Origin: Duganella sp. 1411
Lineage (GTDB): Bacteria; Pseudomonadota; Gammaproteobacteria; Burkholderiales; Burkholderiaceae_D
DNA length: 64,000 nucleotides
Direction: 5' to 3'
Assembly (NCBI RefSeq): GCF_017833525.1
Contig: NZ_JAFICD010000001.1
Location: 1,674,001 to 1,738,000 of the forward strand
Below the pieces are notes generated by a model. It ran no database searches. It saw nothing but the letters and a program-made list of their open reading frames with translations, and had not been told where the DNA came from. How positions within the stretch are numbered: the stretch's first letter is position 1; the number at the start of each line of letters is the position of its first letter. The position numbers and the translations under genes were made by a program. Shown piece by piece: positions 1 to 9,959 of this stretch.

Positions 1-803
1 CCGCGCATCAACGCCGCCATCGCCCCCACCGACATCGGCACGGTGGCGTTGACCGCTGGCGCGCTCATGTGCGCGGCCACGGCGTCGGCCAGATCCGCCT
101 CGCTGGCCGAGCCGGTCAGCACGACCTTCAATCCATGATCGAAGGCCAGCCGGTCGGCCACCTCGGCGAAGCGGGCCGGCGGCCAGCATTTGTCGCGCGT
201 GCGCGCGCCGGCATGAACGCACGCATAACTGCCGGCGCCCAGGCCGCGCGCGGCGCCGGTGCGCGCCAGCTCGTCCCAGTCCTCCGTCATCAGCGGAAAC
301 TCCATGCGGCAACTGCTGATCTCGGCGCCCAGCCACCGCACCAGTCGCAGCAGGCGCAACGGCTCCGGCCCGTGCCGGGGATAGGGAAACGAGTGCACCG
401 CCTCGCACAAGGAATTGCCGACCGCACCGTAGCCGGCCTGCATCCGCGCGCCGAACGCGCCGACGATGCCGTTGCTGACCTCCCCGCTGCCATGCATCTG
501 CAACGCCAGCGCGAAGCCCTGCGCGCGCATCTGCGAATAAAACTCCTCCTGCGCATACGGCAGCGCCGGTTGTTCCGGCAGATCCGGATGCCCCGGAAAA
601 GCGATGAAGTCATCGATATAGGCGCGGTAGCGCCGCGCGAACTGCGCCGCCCACGGCAGGCCGACCAGCACGATGCGGGCGCGGGGCAATGCCGCGCGCA
701 ACGCCCGCAGCGCCGGCACCGCGCACAACATGTCGCCCAGATACAGCGCGCGGAAAACGGCAACGGAACCGTCGCCCACCCACTGCAGCGGCGACGGCTT
801 CAT
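1..803 (-). CDS. Glycosyltransferase family 9 protein (heptosyltransferase-like), 3' end outside window
   Basis: The minus strand is open from an ATG at 803 to the window edge (about 267 codons), so the C-terminus is missing. The N-terminus shows the GT9/heptosyltransferase pattern: an ALYLGDMLCAVPALRAL loop after the first strand, then RIVLVGLPW. Further in is the second-domain signature HAGARTRDKCWPPARFAEVA followed by KVVLTGS. Family members transfer ADP-heptose or related sugars to LPS core or other acceptors in the cytoplasm. The start ATG overlaps the stop of the upstream gene (ATGA, 800-803), so the two are translationally coupled. The family call is strong. Donor and acceptor are unknown, and the carbamoyltransferase context suggests a decorated glycan or secondary metabolite rather than standard LPS core. 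Confidence 0.85.
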   Translation of the reverse strand, partial: MKPSPLQWVGDGSVAVFRALYLGDMLCAVPALRALRAALPRARIVLVGLPWAAQFARRYRAYIDDFIAFPGHPDLPEQPALPYAQEEFYSQMRAQGFALALQMHGSGEVSNGIVGAFGARMQAGYGAVGNSLCEAVHSFPYPRHGPEPLRLLRLVRWLGAEISSCRMEFPLMTEDWDELARTGAARGLGAGSYACVHAGARTRDKCWPPARFAEVADRLAFDHGLKVVLTGSASEADLADAVAAHMSAPAVNATVPMSVGAMAALMR

Positions 804-2179
804 CGCGCGCCCCCGTGCGCCAGCAGCCGGTCGATGACGTTGGCGGTGATGCGCTCGACACGCGGCTCACCGCCGCCGTCGAGCACCTGCGCCCAGTCGG
901 TCGTGCCGGCGCTGAACACGGTGCCGCCACGGCTGAAGATGCCCATGCAGGCCGCGTGGACGCCCCGCCTGGCGGCATGCCGCTCGCGGGCCGGCAATTC
1001 CTGCCAGTCGTCGCCCAGCACGCAGCTGGCCAGCAGTGCATAGGTGCCGGGCGTGCCGAGGGCCGCGGCGTCGGGTGCCACGCGCGGTGGGGCTGCCGGC
1101 GGCACGCCGCCGGCTTCGTCATCGACCAGCGGCACGCCGTCGCATTCGTAGCCCACCAGCGGCGGCCGCGTGTGCGCGCCGAATACGTCCCCGTGCCGCA
1201 GGCCGGTGCCGGCGAAGGCCCAATGATCCGGCGCCCGCACCACATAACCCAGCGCGCGGCGCGGTCCGTCCCACCAGCCGCCGCCGTGCCGGTAGCTGGC
1301 GCCGCCCAGCGCGTCCTCCGGCCGGCCGGCGCCGCCGCGCGGCCACCACTGGTCGCGCGCGCCCTGCGGTCCACCCTGGTGGCAGACCATCGCCCGGCCG
1401 TCGTCGACGTAATGGATGCGCCACCAGCACAGATTGGCGCCGAAGAAGGCGGCGTTGCCGCCGTTGGCGATGAACGCCTCCACGTGGTCGCGCGCCGGCT
1501 CGCTCCAGTACTCGTCATGGCCCGCGCTGAGCAGCAGTCGGTAGCGGCCGCACAGATCCGGGTCGGCGTGGATATCGAAGTCGGTGCAGAACTCCGGCTC
1601 GTAGCCGTGGCGCAGCAGCCAGCGGATGAAGCGCCCGTCCCAGTGCGCGAAGCTCTGGCGCGGCGAGCTGTTGTCGTAATGATCGGGCGCGCCGAACACC
1701 GCGCCGCCGGTGCCGCCGCCGGGCCGCCGCAGCGATACCCGCGCGCCGGGCGGATGCGTCGATCGCGGCGGATTGTCGTAGAAGCAGCCGCCGCCGCTGT
1801 GGTTGTAGGCGTGCCACGTCGCCAGCGGCAGCTTGACCAGCAGGCCGCCGCGCGCCGCGCCCCGCACCACGAACAGCGCCGCCGCCTCCGGCATCCATGG
1901 CGCCGGCGGCGGCGCGCCGTCCGCCTCGCAGCAGGCGAAGTAGACGGCCGAGTCCCAGTCGCCGGGGATGTCGAATTCGTAGGCCGGCCAGTTCCAGTCC
2001 TGGTCCGGGCCGAGCGCGGGCGCGTGCTCGCCGCGCAGCCAGTCCGACCGCAATACCGGCTGCAGTTTCGCGCGACAGCGGAAAATGTGCACACGAAAGC
2101 GCGCCCGGTCGGTCGACACATGCAGCACCAGCCGCTGTCCGGGCAGCACGCTGGCGTGCGCGGGATAGGCCTGGATCAT
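800..2179 (-). CDS. N,N-dimethylformamidase beta-subunit-like protein
   Basis: A 459-aa protein matching the C-terminal domain of the N,N-dimethylformamidase large subunit family. Diagnostic pieces are the ATWHAYNHSGGGCFYDN segment near residue 120, a GHDEYWS motif near residue 218 and an NGGNAAFFGANLCWWR block just after it. Classical DMFases use a mononuclear iron held by Tyr/Glu residues, but many family members sit in glycan clusters and have no known substrate. No signal peptide is evident. It overlaps the glycosyltransferase by 4 bp and lies 66 bp after the carbamoyltransferase. A hydrolase acting on N-formyl or N-acyl groups of a sugar is possible; this is inference. Confidence 0.75.
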   Translation of the reverse strand: MIQAYPAHASVLPGQRLVLHVSTDRARFRVHIFRCRAKLQPVLRSDWLRGEHAPALGPDQDWNWPAYEFDIPGDWDSAVYFACCEADGAPPPAPWMPEAAALFVVRGAARGGLLVKLPLATWHAYNHSGGGCFYDNPPRSTHPPGARVSLRRPGGGTGGAVFGAPDHYDNSSPRQSFAHWDGRFIRWLLRHGYEPEFCTDFDIHADPDLCGRYRLLLSAGHDEYWSEPARDHVEAFIANGGNAAFFGANLCWWRIHYVDDGRAMVCHQGGPQGARDQWWPRGGAGRPEDALGGASYRHGGGWWDGPRRALGYVVRAPDHWAFAGTGLRHGDVFGAHTRPPLVGYECDGVPLVDDEAGGVPPAAPPRVAPDAAALGTPGTYALLASCVLGDDWQELPARERHAARRGVHAACMGIFSRGGTVFSAGTTDWAQVLDGGGEPRVERITANVIDRLLAHGGAR

Positions 2180-2245
2180 GGCGCGCTCGCGGCGGCGATG
2201 GCCGCGACGACAGCGGCGGTGGTGGCGGCATGCATCGCGCCGCCC

Positions 2246-3937
<1,692 letters not shown>

Positions 3938-4035
3938 CGCCGCCTCCTCCGTGCCGGGACGCAACGCACCGCGCGCCGCGCCCTGCAGGTTAGAGCATCG
4001 GCATGCCGGGTTAGTTCTGCCTTATCCGCACTGGC

Positions 4036-6456
4036 CTATTTGACGAAGGTCAGCGTGTGCTTGGCCGGCCCCGGCAGCAACGGCGACTCGCGTCCGGCGA
4101 TCCAGTCCTCGCGCCCGCCCAGGAAGTTCGGCGACAACGGATGGCCGCTCTGGCCGGCCGGCATATTAAAGATGCCTTCCCGCTCGCGCCCCGGCGTCAC
4201 CGTCATGCGCTCGGACTGTCCGAACGTCGGCCCGGCCACGCGCGGCATGTGCTGGTCGCCCGGCAGCATGTCCGGCGCCACCTTCAGGAAGCGGCCCACC
4301 AGCGGCAGCGCCGACGCCATCGGATGGGCGCTGGCGGCGATGTTGCGGCGGCCCCAGGTCGCCTCCGACAGCGGCCGGCCATCCTTGGTCAAGTCGGCGA
4401 TCACGCGGTCCAGCGCCGTCAGCTGCAAGGCCTGCCAGTCGGCGAACTGCGGCGGCAGCCATCCGGGCGGACGCGCGTCCAGCAGGCGCGCCAGCACCAC
4501 CGGCCAGCGCGCGCTGATGGCGGCCATGTTGGCCTTGGGGTCGATCGCGGCCATCTGCTGGTCGGCGTTTTCGAACAGGATGTCGTACAGCGCATACATA
4601 TAGGCGCGGGTGACGCGGTAGCCCACCGAGTCGACGCTGGCCCGGCCGCTCCAGCTGCTTTTCAACAGCGCCAGCGTCTCGGCGCGGCGCGGATGATCGG
4701 CGATGGCCTTGGCGTCGAGCGCCGCGATGGCGCGGTCGCGCCACGGCGCCAGGAACACGGCGCGGTCGTCGAGCGTGATCGCATAGACTTTTTTGACGTC
4801 GGTCTTCGCGCCCAGCGCCGTCAGGTCCTCGCGCACCTGGTGCGTGCGCGCGCCCAGATCGTAGCCGCCGTCGCCGATCAGCGCCGCGCCGGCGCCGGCC
4901 AGCTGGCGGCTGTTGGCGGTGGCCAGCTGGCCGCTGGCGGGATTGACCACTTTCGGATATTCGTCCGGCGTCAGCCAGCCGTCCCACACGCCGGCCTTGT
5001 CGTCGGCGCTCAGCGGATAGGTGATCGCCGCGCCGGCCGGCGCGCGGCGCGGCAGCGGGCCGGCGACGGTCCAGCCGATGTTGCCCTTGTCGTCGCCGCC
5101 GACGAAATTCTGCGCCGGGATGCCCAGGGTCGGCGCGATCGCCAGCGCCTGGTCGAGCGTATCGGCCCCTTCCAGCTTTTGCGCGTTGACGTTGACGGCG
5201 GCCAGCGTGTGCGCGGTCCAGTGCACGGCGTAGCTGCGGCCCATCGCCTCCCGGATCGGGCCGAGCGAGGTTTCGCGCACGACCAGCGTCTCGGCCGGCG
5301 CGCCCTTGACCAGGATCGTCTCCCGGTGCACCGTCGGCGCCTCCCAGCCGGCCTGCGTGCGCACCTGCCCCGGCTTGGCGGGATCGGCTTCGAGCGCGAT
5401 CAGGTCCAGATAGTCGCCGTAGCTGTTGGTGTAGCCCCAGGCGACATGGCCGTTGCTGCCGACCACCACCACCGGCGTACCGGGCAAGGTGACGCCGACA
5501 ACGCTGCGCTGGCCGCCCTTCCCGTCCGGGAACCGCAAGGCCGCGCGGTACCAGGTGGTGGGCAGCTGTATGCCCAGGTGCATATCGTCGGACACGATGG
5601 CGCCGCCGCTGTCGCTGCGGCTGCCGGCCACCGCCCAGTTGTTGCTGCCGACGGTGTTGAACCATTCGGCCGACAACGGCGCCGACGCCATCTTCGACAA
5701 CGGCGCGGTGCCGGCCGTCCCGGGCTTGCCCCACCACGCCGGCGCCGCCGCCGGAATCGGCGCGGGTTCGCCCGGCACCGACTCGGCGTCGAGCGGCGCG
5801 TCCCACTGCGTCGATTCCGGCGCCAGGAAGGCGCGCTGCTCGTCGGACGCATTCTCGGCCAGCCAGCCGCGCGACAACTCGCGCGGCAGCAAGCCGCCCT
5901 GCAGATCGAAATACATCGCCCAGATCACCAGCAGCGAATCGCTGGCCGACCAGGCGCGTGGCGGCATGCCCACCAGCGCGTATTCGAACGGCTTGACGCT
6001 CAGCGCCTCCAAACCGGCGTTGACGCCGGCGGCGTAGCGTTCGAGCAGCGCGCGGTCCGGCGCCGGCATGGCCTTGAGGGCGACGTCGGCGCGGGCGCGG
6101 AAGCGATGGAAGCGGCGCGCCTTATCCATCGGCAGCGCGCGCGCGCCGAATAGTTCGGACAACTCCCCGGCGGCCGCCCGGCGCAGCAAATCCATCTGGA
6201 AGTAGCGCTCCTGCGCGTGCACGAAACCGGTGGCGTAGGCGACATCGAGCCGGCTGCCGCCGCTGATGACCGGCACACCGCGCTCGTCGCGGGCGACGCT
6301 GGCGGTGGTCTCCAGTCCCGCGGCCGTCCGGGTGCCGTCCAGCGCCGGCAGACTGCCGCGCAAATACAGCCAGGCCGCCAACAGCGCCAACACCAGCAAC
6401 CCCACCGCCACCAACAAGACCCGCTTGGACCACACCGTCAGCCTGCTCTTTTGCAT
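4036..6456 (-). CDS. Penicillin acylase family Ntn-hydrolase
   Basis: An 806-aa precursor of the penicillin amidase/acyl-homoserine-lactone acylase family. An N-terminal signal anchor (RVLLVAVGLLVLALLAAW, residues about 10-30) exports it to the periplasm. The processed beta-chain N-terminus is Ser271 in TVGSNNWAVAGSRS, with the usual spacer before it and DDMHLGIQLPTTWYRA after it. Asn residues such as LIALEADPAKP and the C-terminal GQSGHPLSPNF fit the family. The start at 6456 follows a GGGAG site; an ATG 60 nt upstream adds an atypical extension. Substrates in the family range from beta-lactams to N-acyl-homoserine lactones and polyamines, and the sequence does not decide between them. It is transcribed away from the MarR-GNAT gene in the same direction. 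Confidence 0.9.
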   Translation of the reverse strand: MQKSRLTVWSKRVLLVAVGLLVLALLAAWLYLRGSLPALDGTRTAAGLETTASVARDERGVPVISGGSRLDVAYATGFVHAQERYFQMDLLRRAAAGELSELFGARALPMDKARRFHRFRARADVALKAMPAPDRALLERYAAGVNAGLEALSVKPFEYALVGMPPRAWSASDSLLVIWAMYFDLQGGLLPRELSRGWLAENASDEQRAFLAPESTQWDAPLDAESVPGEPAPIPAAAPAWWGKPGTAGTAPLSKMASAPLSAEWFNTVGSNNWAVAGSRSDSGGAIVSDDMHLGIQLPTTWYRAALRFPDGKGGQRSVVGVTLPGTPVVVVGSNGHVAWGYTNSYGDYLDLIALEADPAKPGQVRTQAGWEAPTVHRETILVKGAPAETLVVRETSLGPIREAMGRSYAVHWTAHTLAAVNVNAQKLEGADTLDQALAIAPTLGIPAQNFVGGDDKGNIGWTVAGPLPRRAPAGAAITYPLSADDKAGVWDGWLTPDEYPKVVNPASGQLATANSRQLAGAGAALIGDGGYDLGARTHQVREDLTALGAKTDVKKVYAITLDDRAVFLAPWRDRAIAALDAKAIADHPRRAETLALLKSSWSGRASVDSVGYRVTRAYMYALYDILFENADQQMAAIDPKANMAAISARWPVVLARLLDARPPGWLPPQFADWQALQLTALDRVIADLTKDGRPLSEATWGRRNIAASAHPMASALPLVGRFLKVAPDMLPGDQHMPRVAGPTFGQSERMTVTPGREREGIFNMPAGQSGHPLSPNFLGGREDWIAGRESPLLPGPAKHTLTFVK

Positions 6457-6531
6457 ACGACTCCCGCGATTCAGATCAATCCGGCAATAGTGCCAGATAA
6501 CCCACCCCGCAGGCAATCGGACGATCCGAAC

Positions 6532-7470
6532 TTACAACGTCAATTCCCAGGTCTCGTTGACCATATCCTGGCCGAAGGCGTGAACCGGCTCCTCGGCGAC
6601 CAGCGCGTAGCCTTTGCCCAGGTAGATCTGGCGCGCCTCCTTTTGCTGGTTGGTCGTCCACAAACGCATTTTGCGGTAACCGGCGGCCCTGGCGAAACGG
6701 TGGCACTCGTCCACCAGCCGCGAACCGAGGCCGGCGCCGCGCGCCGCGCTGTCGACCAGCAGCAGCCGAAGCTTGGCGACGCCGTCCTCGCCGCCGCGCG
6801 CCACCGCGATCGAGCCGACCCGCTCACCACCCATCTCGGCGATCCAGCAGCGCTCCAGCGCCGGATCGAAATGGCGTTCGAAATCGGCGCAGATCTCGCC
6901 GACCAGGGTCTCGAAGCTGGCGTCCCAGCCTTGTTCGGCCGCGTACAACGCGCCGTGGCGGCGCGCGATCCAGTCCATGTCGCCGGGACCGTGCGCGCGC
7001 AGCACGAACGGCTGCGCGTATTTCAGCGCGCCGCCGCTGTCGAGCAGGTCCTGGATGGTGCGCATCGCTTCGAGCATGCGCAACTGGTCCGGCTCTTCAA
7101 AGCGCGACAGCAAATCGCCAACCTCGTCGCGCGAGCGCCGCTCCAAAGGCTCGTACAAGGCGCGTCCCTGCGCGGTGATGTGCAGCAGCCTGCTGCGGCC
7201 ATCGGTGGCCGACGGCACCTTGATCACCAGCCCCTGACTCTCGAATTTGGCCAGGATGCGGCTCAGGTATCCGCGATCGAGTCCCAAATCGCGCCCCAGC
7301 GTGGCCGCCGGCTGGTCGCCGTGGTTGGCCAGCTCGTACAGCACGCGCATCTCGGTGAGCGTGTAGTCGCTGTGCAGCAGACCTTCGCGCAGCACGCCGA
7401 TCTGGCGCGTGAAAAAACGGTTGAACGACCGCACCGCGGCGATGCGGTCGTCAAATGAGGTGTCGCGCAT
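6532..7470 (-). CDS. MarR-type regulator fused to GNAT acetyltransferase
   Basis: A 312-aa two-domain protein. Residues about 1-145 form a MarR winged helix with the wing seen in LIKVPSATDGRSRLLHIT. Residues about 155-312 form a GNAT fold with the acetyl-CoA-binding segment LLVDSAARGAGLGSRLVDEC and the late YLGKGYAL strand. This fusion is widespread in proteobacteria; the GNAT ligand is usually unknown. The start is ATG 7470, preceded by AGGGAAGG; a longer upstream reading frame through the promoter is not credible. A TTGAC-N3-GTCAA palindrome overlaps its -35 box, consistent with MarR-type autorepression (inference). It is divergent from the Cys-rich protein gene. Confidence 0.9.
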   Translation of the reverse strand: MRDTSFDDRIAAVRSFNRFFTRQIGVLREGLLHSDYTLTEMRVLYELANHGDQPAATLGRDLGLDRGYLSRILAKFESQGLVIKVPSATDGRSRLLHITAQGRALYEPLERRSRDEVGDLLSRFEEPDQLRMLEAMRTIQDLLDSGGALKYAQPFVLRAHGPGDMDWIARRHGALYAAEQGWDASFETLVGEICADFERHFDPALERCWIAEMGGERVGSIAVARGGEDGVAKLRLLLVDSAARGAGLGSRLVDECHRFARAAGYRKMRLWTTNQQKEARQIYLGKGYALVAEEPVHAFGQDMVNETWELTL

Positions 7471-7498
7471 GGCCTTCCCTTCGATATCGGATGGACCC

Positions 7499-7527
7499 AG
7501 CATACGCAATATGATTGACCCAGTCAA
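7499..7527 (-). promoter_or_regulatory. Promoter and putative operator of the MarR-GNAT gene
   Basis: On the minus strand TTGACT (7527-7522) and TATGCT (7504-7499) are separated by exactly 17 bp, a near-consensus sigma-70 promoter 29 bp upstream of the ATG. The -35 box is one arm of a perfect dyad TTGAC-TGG-GTCAA (7515-7527), a size typical of a MarR half-site pair. The same dyad lies 89 bp upstream of the divergent Cys-rich gene, so one operator could control both. Function is inferred. Confidence 0.6.
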
Positions 7528-7554
7528 CAATCCATAAAGAGAGAACGCGCACAG

Positions 7555-7575
7555 AGGCCGCCGCCACGGCGGCCT
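7555..7575. repeat. GTAGG-headed hairpin (REP-like), copy 1
   Basis: A perfect 9-bp stem, AGGCCGCCG (7555-7563) and CGGCGGCCT (7567-7575), with a CCA loop. On the minus strand it is preceded by GGT, reading GGTAGGCCGCC. It lies in the spacer before the Cys-rich gene. Similar GTAGG-headed hairpins occur at 29760 and 51588. Confidence 0.5.
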
Positions 7576-7615
7576 ACCATGGCGTTTTGGACAACCTTGA
7601 AAAGAGAGGACCGCC

Positions 7616-7954
7616 ATGAACGACGTCACCAACATGCAGGACTGTATCGACGCCTGCACCAACTGTCATCAAGCCTGCCTGCAAACGGCAATGACCCACT
7701 GCCTGCAGATGGGCGGGCGCCACGTCGCGCCGGACCACCTGCGGCTGATGCTCGACTGCGCCGCCATGTGCGAGCTGTCGGCCAACCTGCAGTTGAGCGG
7801 ATCGCCGTTCGCCGACCGCCAGTGCGGCTTGTGCGCCGACGTGTGCCACGCCTGCGCCCTTAGCTGCCGCGACCTCGATGGCATGGAGGAGTGCCTGCGC
7901 GCCTGCGAGGCGTGCGAGCACACCTGCCGCCAGATGGCGGCCATGAACGCCTAG
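7616..7954 (+). CDS. Cys-rich four-helix-bundle copper-storage-like protein (Csp/DUF326)
   Basis: A 112-aa protein with 15 or so cysteines arranged in helical CxxxC patterns: QDCIDACTNCHQACLQ at the N-terminus, CAAMCELSA in the middle, CGLCADVCHACALSC, and ECLRACEACEHTCRQM at the C-terminus. This matches DUF326/Csp proteins, which line the core of a four-helix bundle with Cys to store many Cu(I) ions. No signal peptide is present, so it is a cytosolic (Csp3-like) form. The start ATG at 7616 follows AGAGAGGA. It is divergent from the MarR-GNAT gene and shares its short upstream region. Copper binding is inferred from the family; the Cys pattern is directly visible. Confidence 0.9.
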   Translation: MNDVTNMQDCIDACTNCHQACLQTAMTHCLQMGGRHVAPDHLRLMLDCAAMCELSANLQLSGSPFADRQCGLCADVCHACALSCRDLDGMEECLRACEACEHTCRQMAAMNA

Positions 7955-7959
7955 CCGAT

Positions 7960-8907
7960 CTACGGGATCTGGTGGATGTCCTTCGCCACTTCCCGCACAT
8001 AGCGCAGCAGCAGCGCCGCGCCGGGGGACATCAGATGGCCGTCCACCGTGATGATGCCGAAAGCGTCCATGCGGCACGGCAGCTCGATCGGCAGGATGTT
8101 GAGCACCCCCTGCGACTCGTAATACTTGGCCACGGCGATCGGCATGACGTTGAGCGCGTCGGTCTGCTGCAGCAGCGGTTTAATCAACAGCACCGCCGTG
8201 GTGTCGACCACGTTGCCCGGCACTTCCAGGCCGGCGCGGCGGAACATCAGTTCGCAGCGCGCACGCAGGATGCTGCCCTGCGGCGGCAGGATCCACGGCT
8301 GCCCGGCGATGTCGCGCAGCTGCAGGTTGCGGGCCTTGAGCAGCGGATGGCCGGGACGCACCACCGCGCACGCCGGCTCGTCGCCCAGCTCCTCGTAGCT
8401 CAGCCCCTGGGCGCTTTGACGCTCCGGAATGCGGCCGATCATGAAATCGAGCCGGCCGCGCTGCAACTGCTCCAGCAGGATGTTGGACTGCTCCATCTCG
8501 ACGCCGATGCGCAGGCGCGGCGAGGCCTGCTTGGTGCGCGTGATCGCCTGCGGCAGCAGCGAGATCCCCGGCGTCATGATGGTGCCGATGTCGACCTGCC
8601 CGGTCAGGCCGGCCTTGATGGCGACGATGTCCTCGTGCGCCAGCGAGAGGCTGGTCAGCGCCATGCGGGCGTGGCGTATCATCGTCTCGCCGTAGATGGT
8701 CGGCTCCATGCCGCGCGGCAGCCGGTCGAACAGCTGCACGCCGAGCATCTCCTCCAGGTCCTTGAGCTGCTTGGACGCGGCGGGCTGCGTCATGTGCAGG
8801 TCTTCGGAGGCCCGGTGGATGTTGCGTTGTTCGTCCAGCGCGATCAGCAGCAGCAGCTGGCGCGTTTTGAGGCGCGCGCGCAGGAACCAGTTCGAATTAG
8901 TATCCAT
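7960..8907 (-). CDS. LysR-family regulator, GbpR-like (candidate arabinose regulator)
   Basis: A 315-aa LysR-type regulator. The winged helix-turn-helix spans residues about 12-75 (NIHRASEDLHMTQPAASKQLKDLE, with LFDRLPRGMEPT after it). A periplasmic-binding-protein-like effector domain runs from about residue 100 (GQVDIGTI) to the end. Overall it resembles GbpR-type sugar regulators such as those controlling chvE-like galactose/arabinose genes. It is the last gene behind the ABC importer and GH43 genes, and a GATATC-type dyad lies 9 bp upstream of its ATG. It is therefore the best candidate regulator for the three arabinan operons (inference). The start at 8907 precedes the HTH by the usual distance. 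Confidence 0.9.
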   Translation of the reverse strand: MDTNSNWFLRARLKTRQLLLLIALDEQRNIHRASEDLHMTQPAASKQLKDLEEMLGVQLFDRLPRGMEPTIYGETMIRHARMALTSLSLAHEDIVAIKAGLTGQVDIGTIMTPGISLLPQAITRTKQASPRLRIGVEMEQSNILLEQLQRGRLDFMIGRIPERQSAQGLSYEELGDEPACAVVRPGHPLLKARNLQLRDIAGQPWILPPQGSILRARCELMFRRAGLEVPGNVVDTTAVLLIKPLLQQTDALNVMPIAVAKYYESQGVLNILPIELPCRMDAFGIITVDGHLMSPGAALLLRYVREVAKDIHQIP

Positions 8908-8915
8908 AGGAAAAT

Positions 8916-8965
8916 GATATCACAATCGGTATTAATATAACGTCAATATCGATCGTTTCAATATC
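8916..8965 (-). promoter_or_regulatory. Dyad sites upstream of the LysR gene (candidate autoregulation)
   Basis: 8916-8933 reads GATATC-N6-GGTATT, matching the dyad at the three arabinan promoters. A second pair, AATATC at 8945-8950 and AATATC at 8960-8965, has a 9-bp spacer. On the minus strand TTGACG (8946-8941) is 18 bp from TGATAT (8922-8917), so the first dyad would cover the -10 box, an arrangement suited to autorepression. The promoter call is weak. Confidence 0.45.
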
Positions 8966-9938
8966 ACTTGCAAGCCGAACTAGGATTGGCGGTCGGCCCT
9001 TCCTTGGTCTGCTTGATGAACGGGATGGTGCCGTCGGCGTTGTACTGGAACTCCTCCACCGCCACCGATCGACGGAACTCGCCGCCGGTCGGCAGCTTGT
9101 CGTTGTGGTAGAAGATGTAGCTCTTGCCGTTGAAATCGATGATCGCCTGGTGGATGGTCTTGACCTTGGCGTTCTTCTCCATGATCACGCCGCGGAACTG
9201 CCACGGGCCGGTCGGGCTGGCGGAGGTCATGTAGGCGGTCGTCTCCGGGTAGTCGCGCGAATACGACAGGTAGTAGGTGCCCTTGTGCTTGTGCAGATAC
9301 GGCGCCTCGGTGAAGCGGTCCATGCCCACCGTGTGGATCGGGCCATCGAATTCGGTCATGTTCGGTTTGAGCTTGGCGTACTTGAGCACCGTGTTACCCC
9401 AGTAGAGATAGGCCTGGCCGTCGTCGTCGACGAACACGCCGGGATCGATATCGTCCCAGGCGATCGGCGCTTCCAGCGTCATGTTGTTGGTGACGAGGGC
9501 CGAACCGCGGGCGTCGACGAACGGGCCTTCCGGCTTGTCGGAGACCGCCACGCCGATGGCGCGGCCGGGGATGGTCGCGTGATCGACGGTCGCGTAGAAG
9601 TAGTACTTGCCATTGCGCTTGGTGATGTCGGCGGCCCAGGCGTCGACCTTGCCGATCGCCCATTTGAAGGCGGACGGCTTGATCGGCGAACCACGGTCGG
9701 TCCAGTTCTTCATGTCGCAGCTGCTGTACAGGCGCCATTCCTTCATCACATAGTCTTTGTCCGTGGTCGAGGCGCCGTCCACGCCGACGTACAAGTAGAC
9801 CGTGCCGTCTTCCACATAGGCCGACGGATCGGCCGTGAACAGCTTGGGAAGTATCGGGTTGGCGGCGTGCGCCACGTTTGCGGCGGCAAAAACCGCCCCC
9901 GCCGCTGCAATGGCGGCAAATTTCATCAATGTAGTCAA
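8964..9938 (-). CDS. Glycoside hydrolase family 43 protein, exported
   Basis: A 324-aa GH43 enzyme with an N-terminal signal peptide (hydrophobic core about residues 6-22, cleavage after AHA). The three acidic catalytic positions of the five-bladed propeller are visible: general base in LFTADPSAYV, pKa modulator in WDDIDPGVF and general acid in FTEAPYLHK. GH43 members of this type act on alpha-L-arabinofuranosyl or xylosyl linkages, and the locus points to arabinan. I start at TTG 9938 because GGAGAGAG sits at proper spacing before it; the next ATG is 12 nt downstream and too far. It lies between yjfF-like and lysR genes in the importer operon. Confidence 0.88.
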   Translation of the reverse strand: MTTLMKFAAIAAAGAVFAAANVAHAANPILPKLFTADPSAYVEDGTVYLYVGVDGASTTDKDYVMKEWRLYSSCDMKNWTDRGSPIKPSAFKWAIGKVDAWAADITKRNGKYYFYATVDHATIPGRAIGVAVSDKPEGPFVDARGSALVTNNMTLEAPIAWDDIDPGVFVDDDGQAYLYWGNTVLKYAKLKPNMTEFDGPIHTVGMDRFTEAPYLHKHKGTYYLSYSRDYPETTAYMTSASPTGPWQFRGVIMEKNAKVKTIHQAIIDFNGKSYIFYHNDKLPTGGEFRRSVAVEEFQYNADGTIPFIKQTKEGPTANPSSACK

Positions 9939-9959
9939 AGCTCTCTCCAGGGTTAAATC

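Noticed and set aside
4057..6153. Long plus-strand frame opposite the penicillin-acylase gene
   Set aside because: Antisense shadow; no motif and biased composition.
7483..7488. GATATC upstream of the MarR-GNAT start as another arabinan-regulon site
   Set aside because: There is no second half at N6 and no matching -35/-10 spacing, so a single chance GATATC is the simpler reading.
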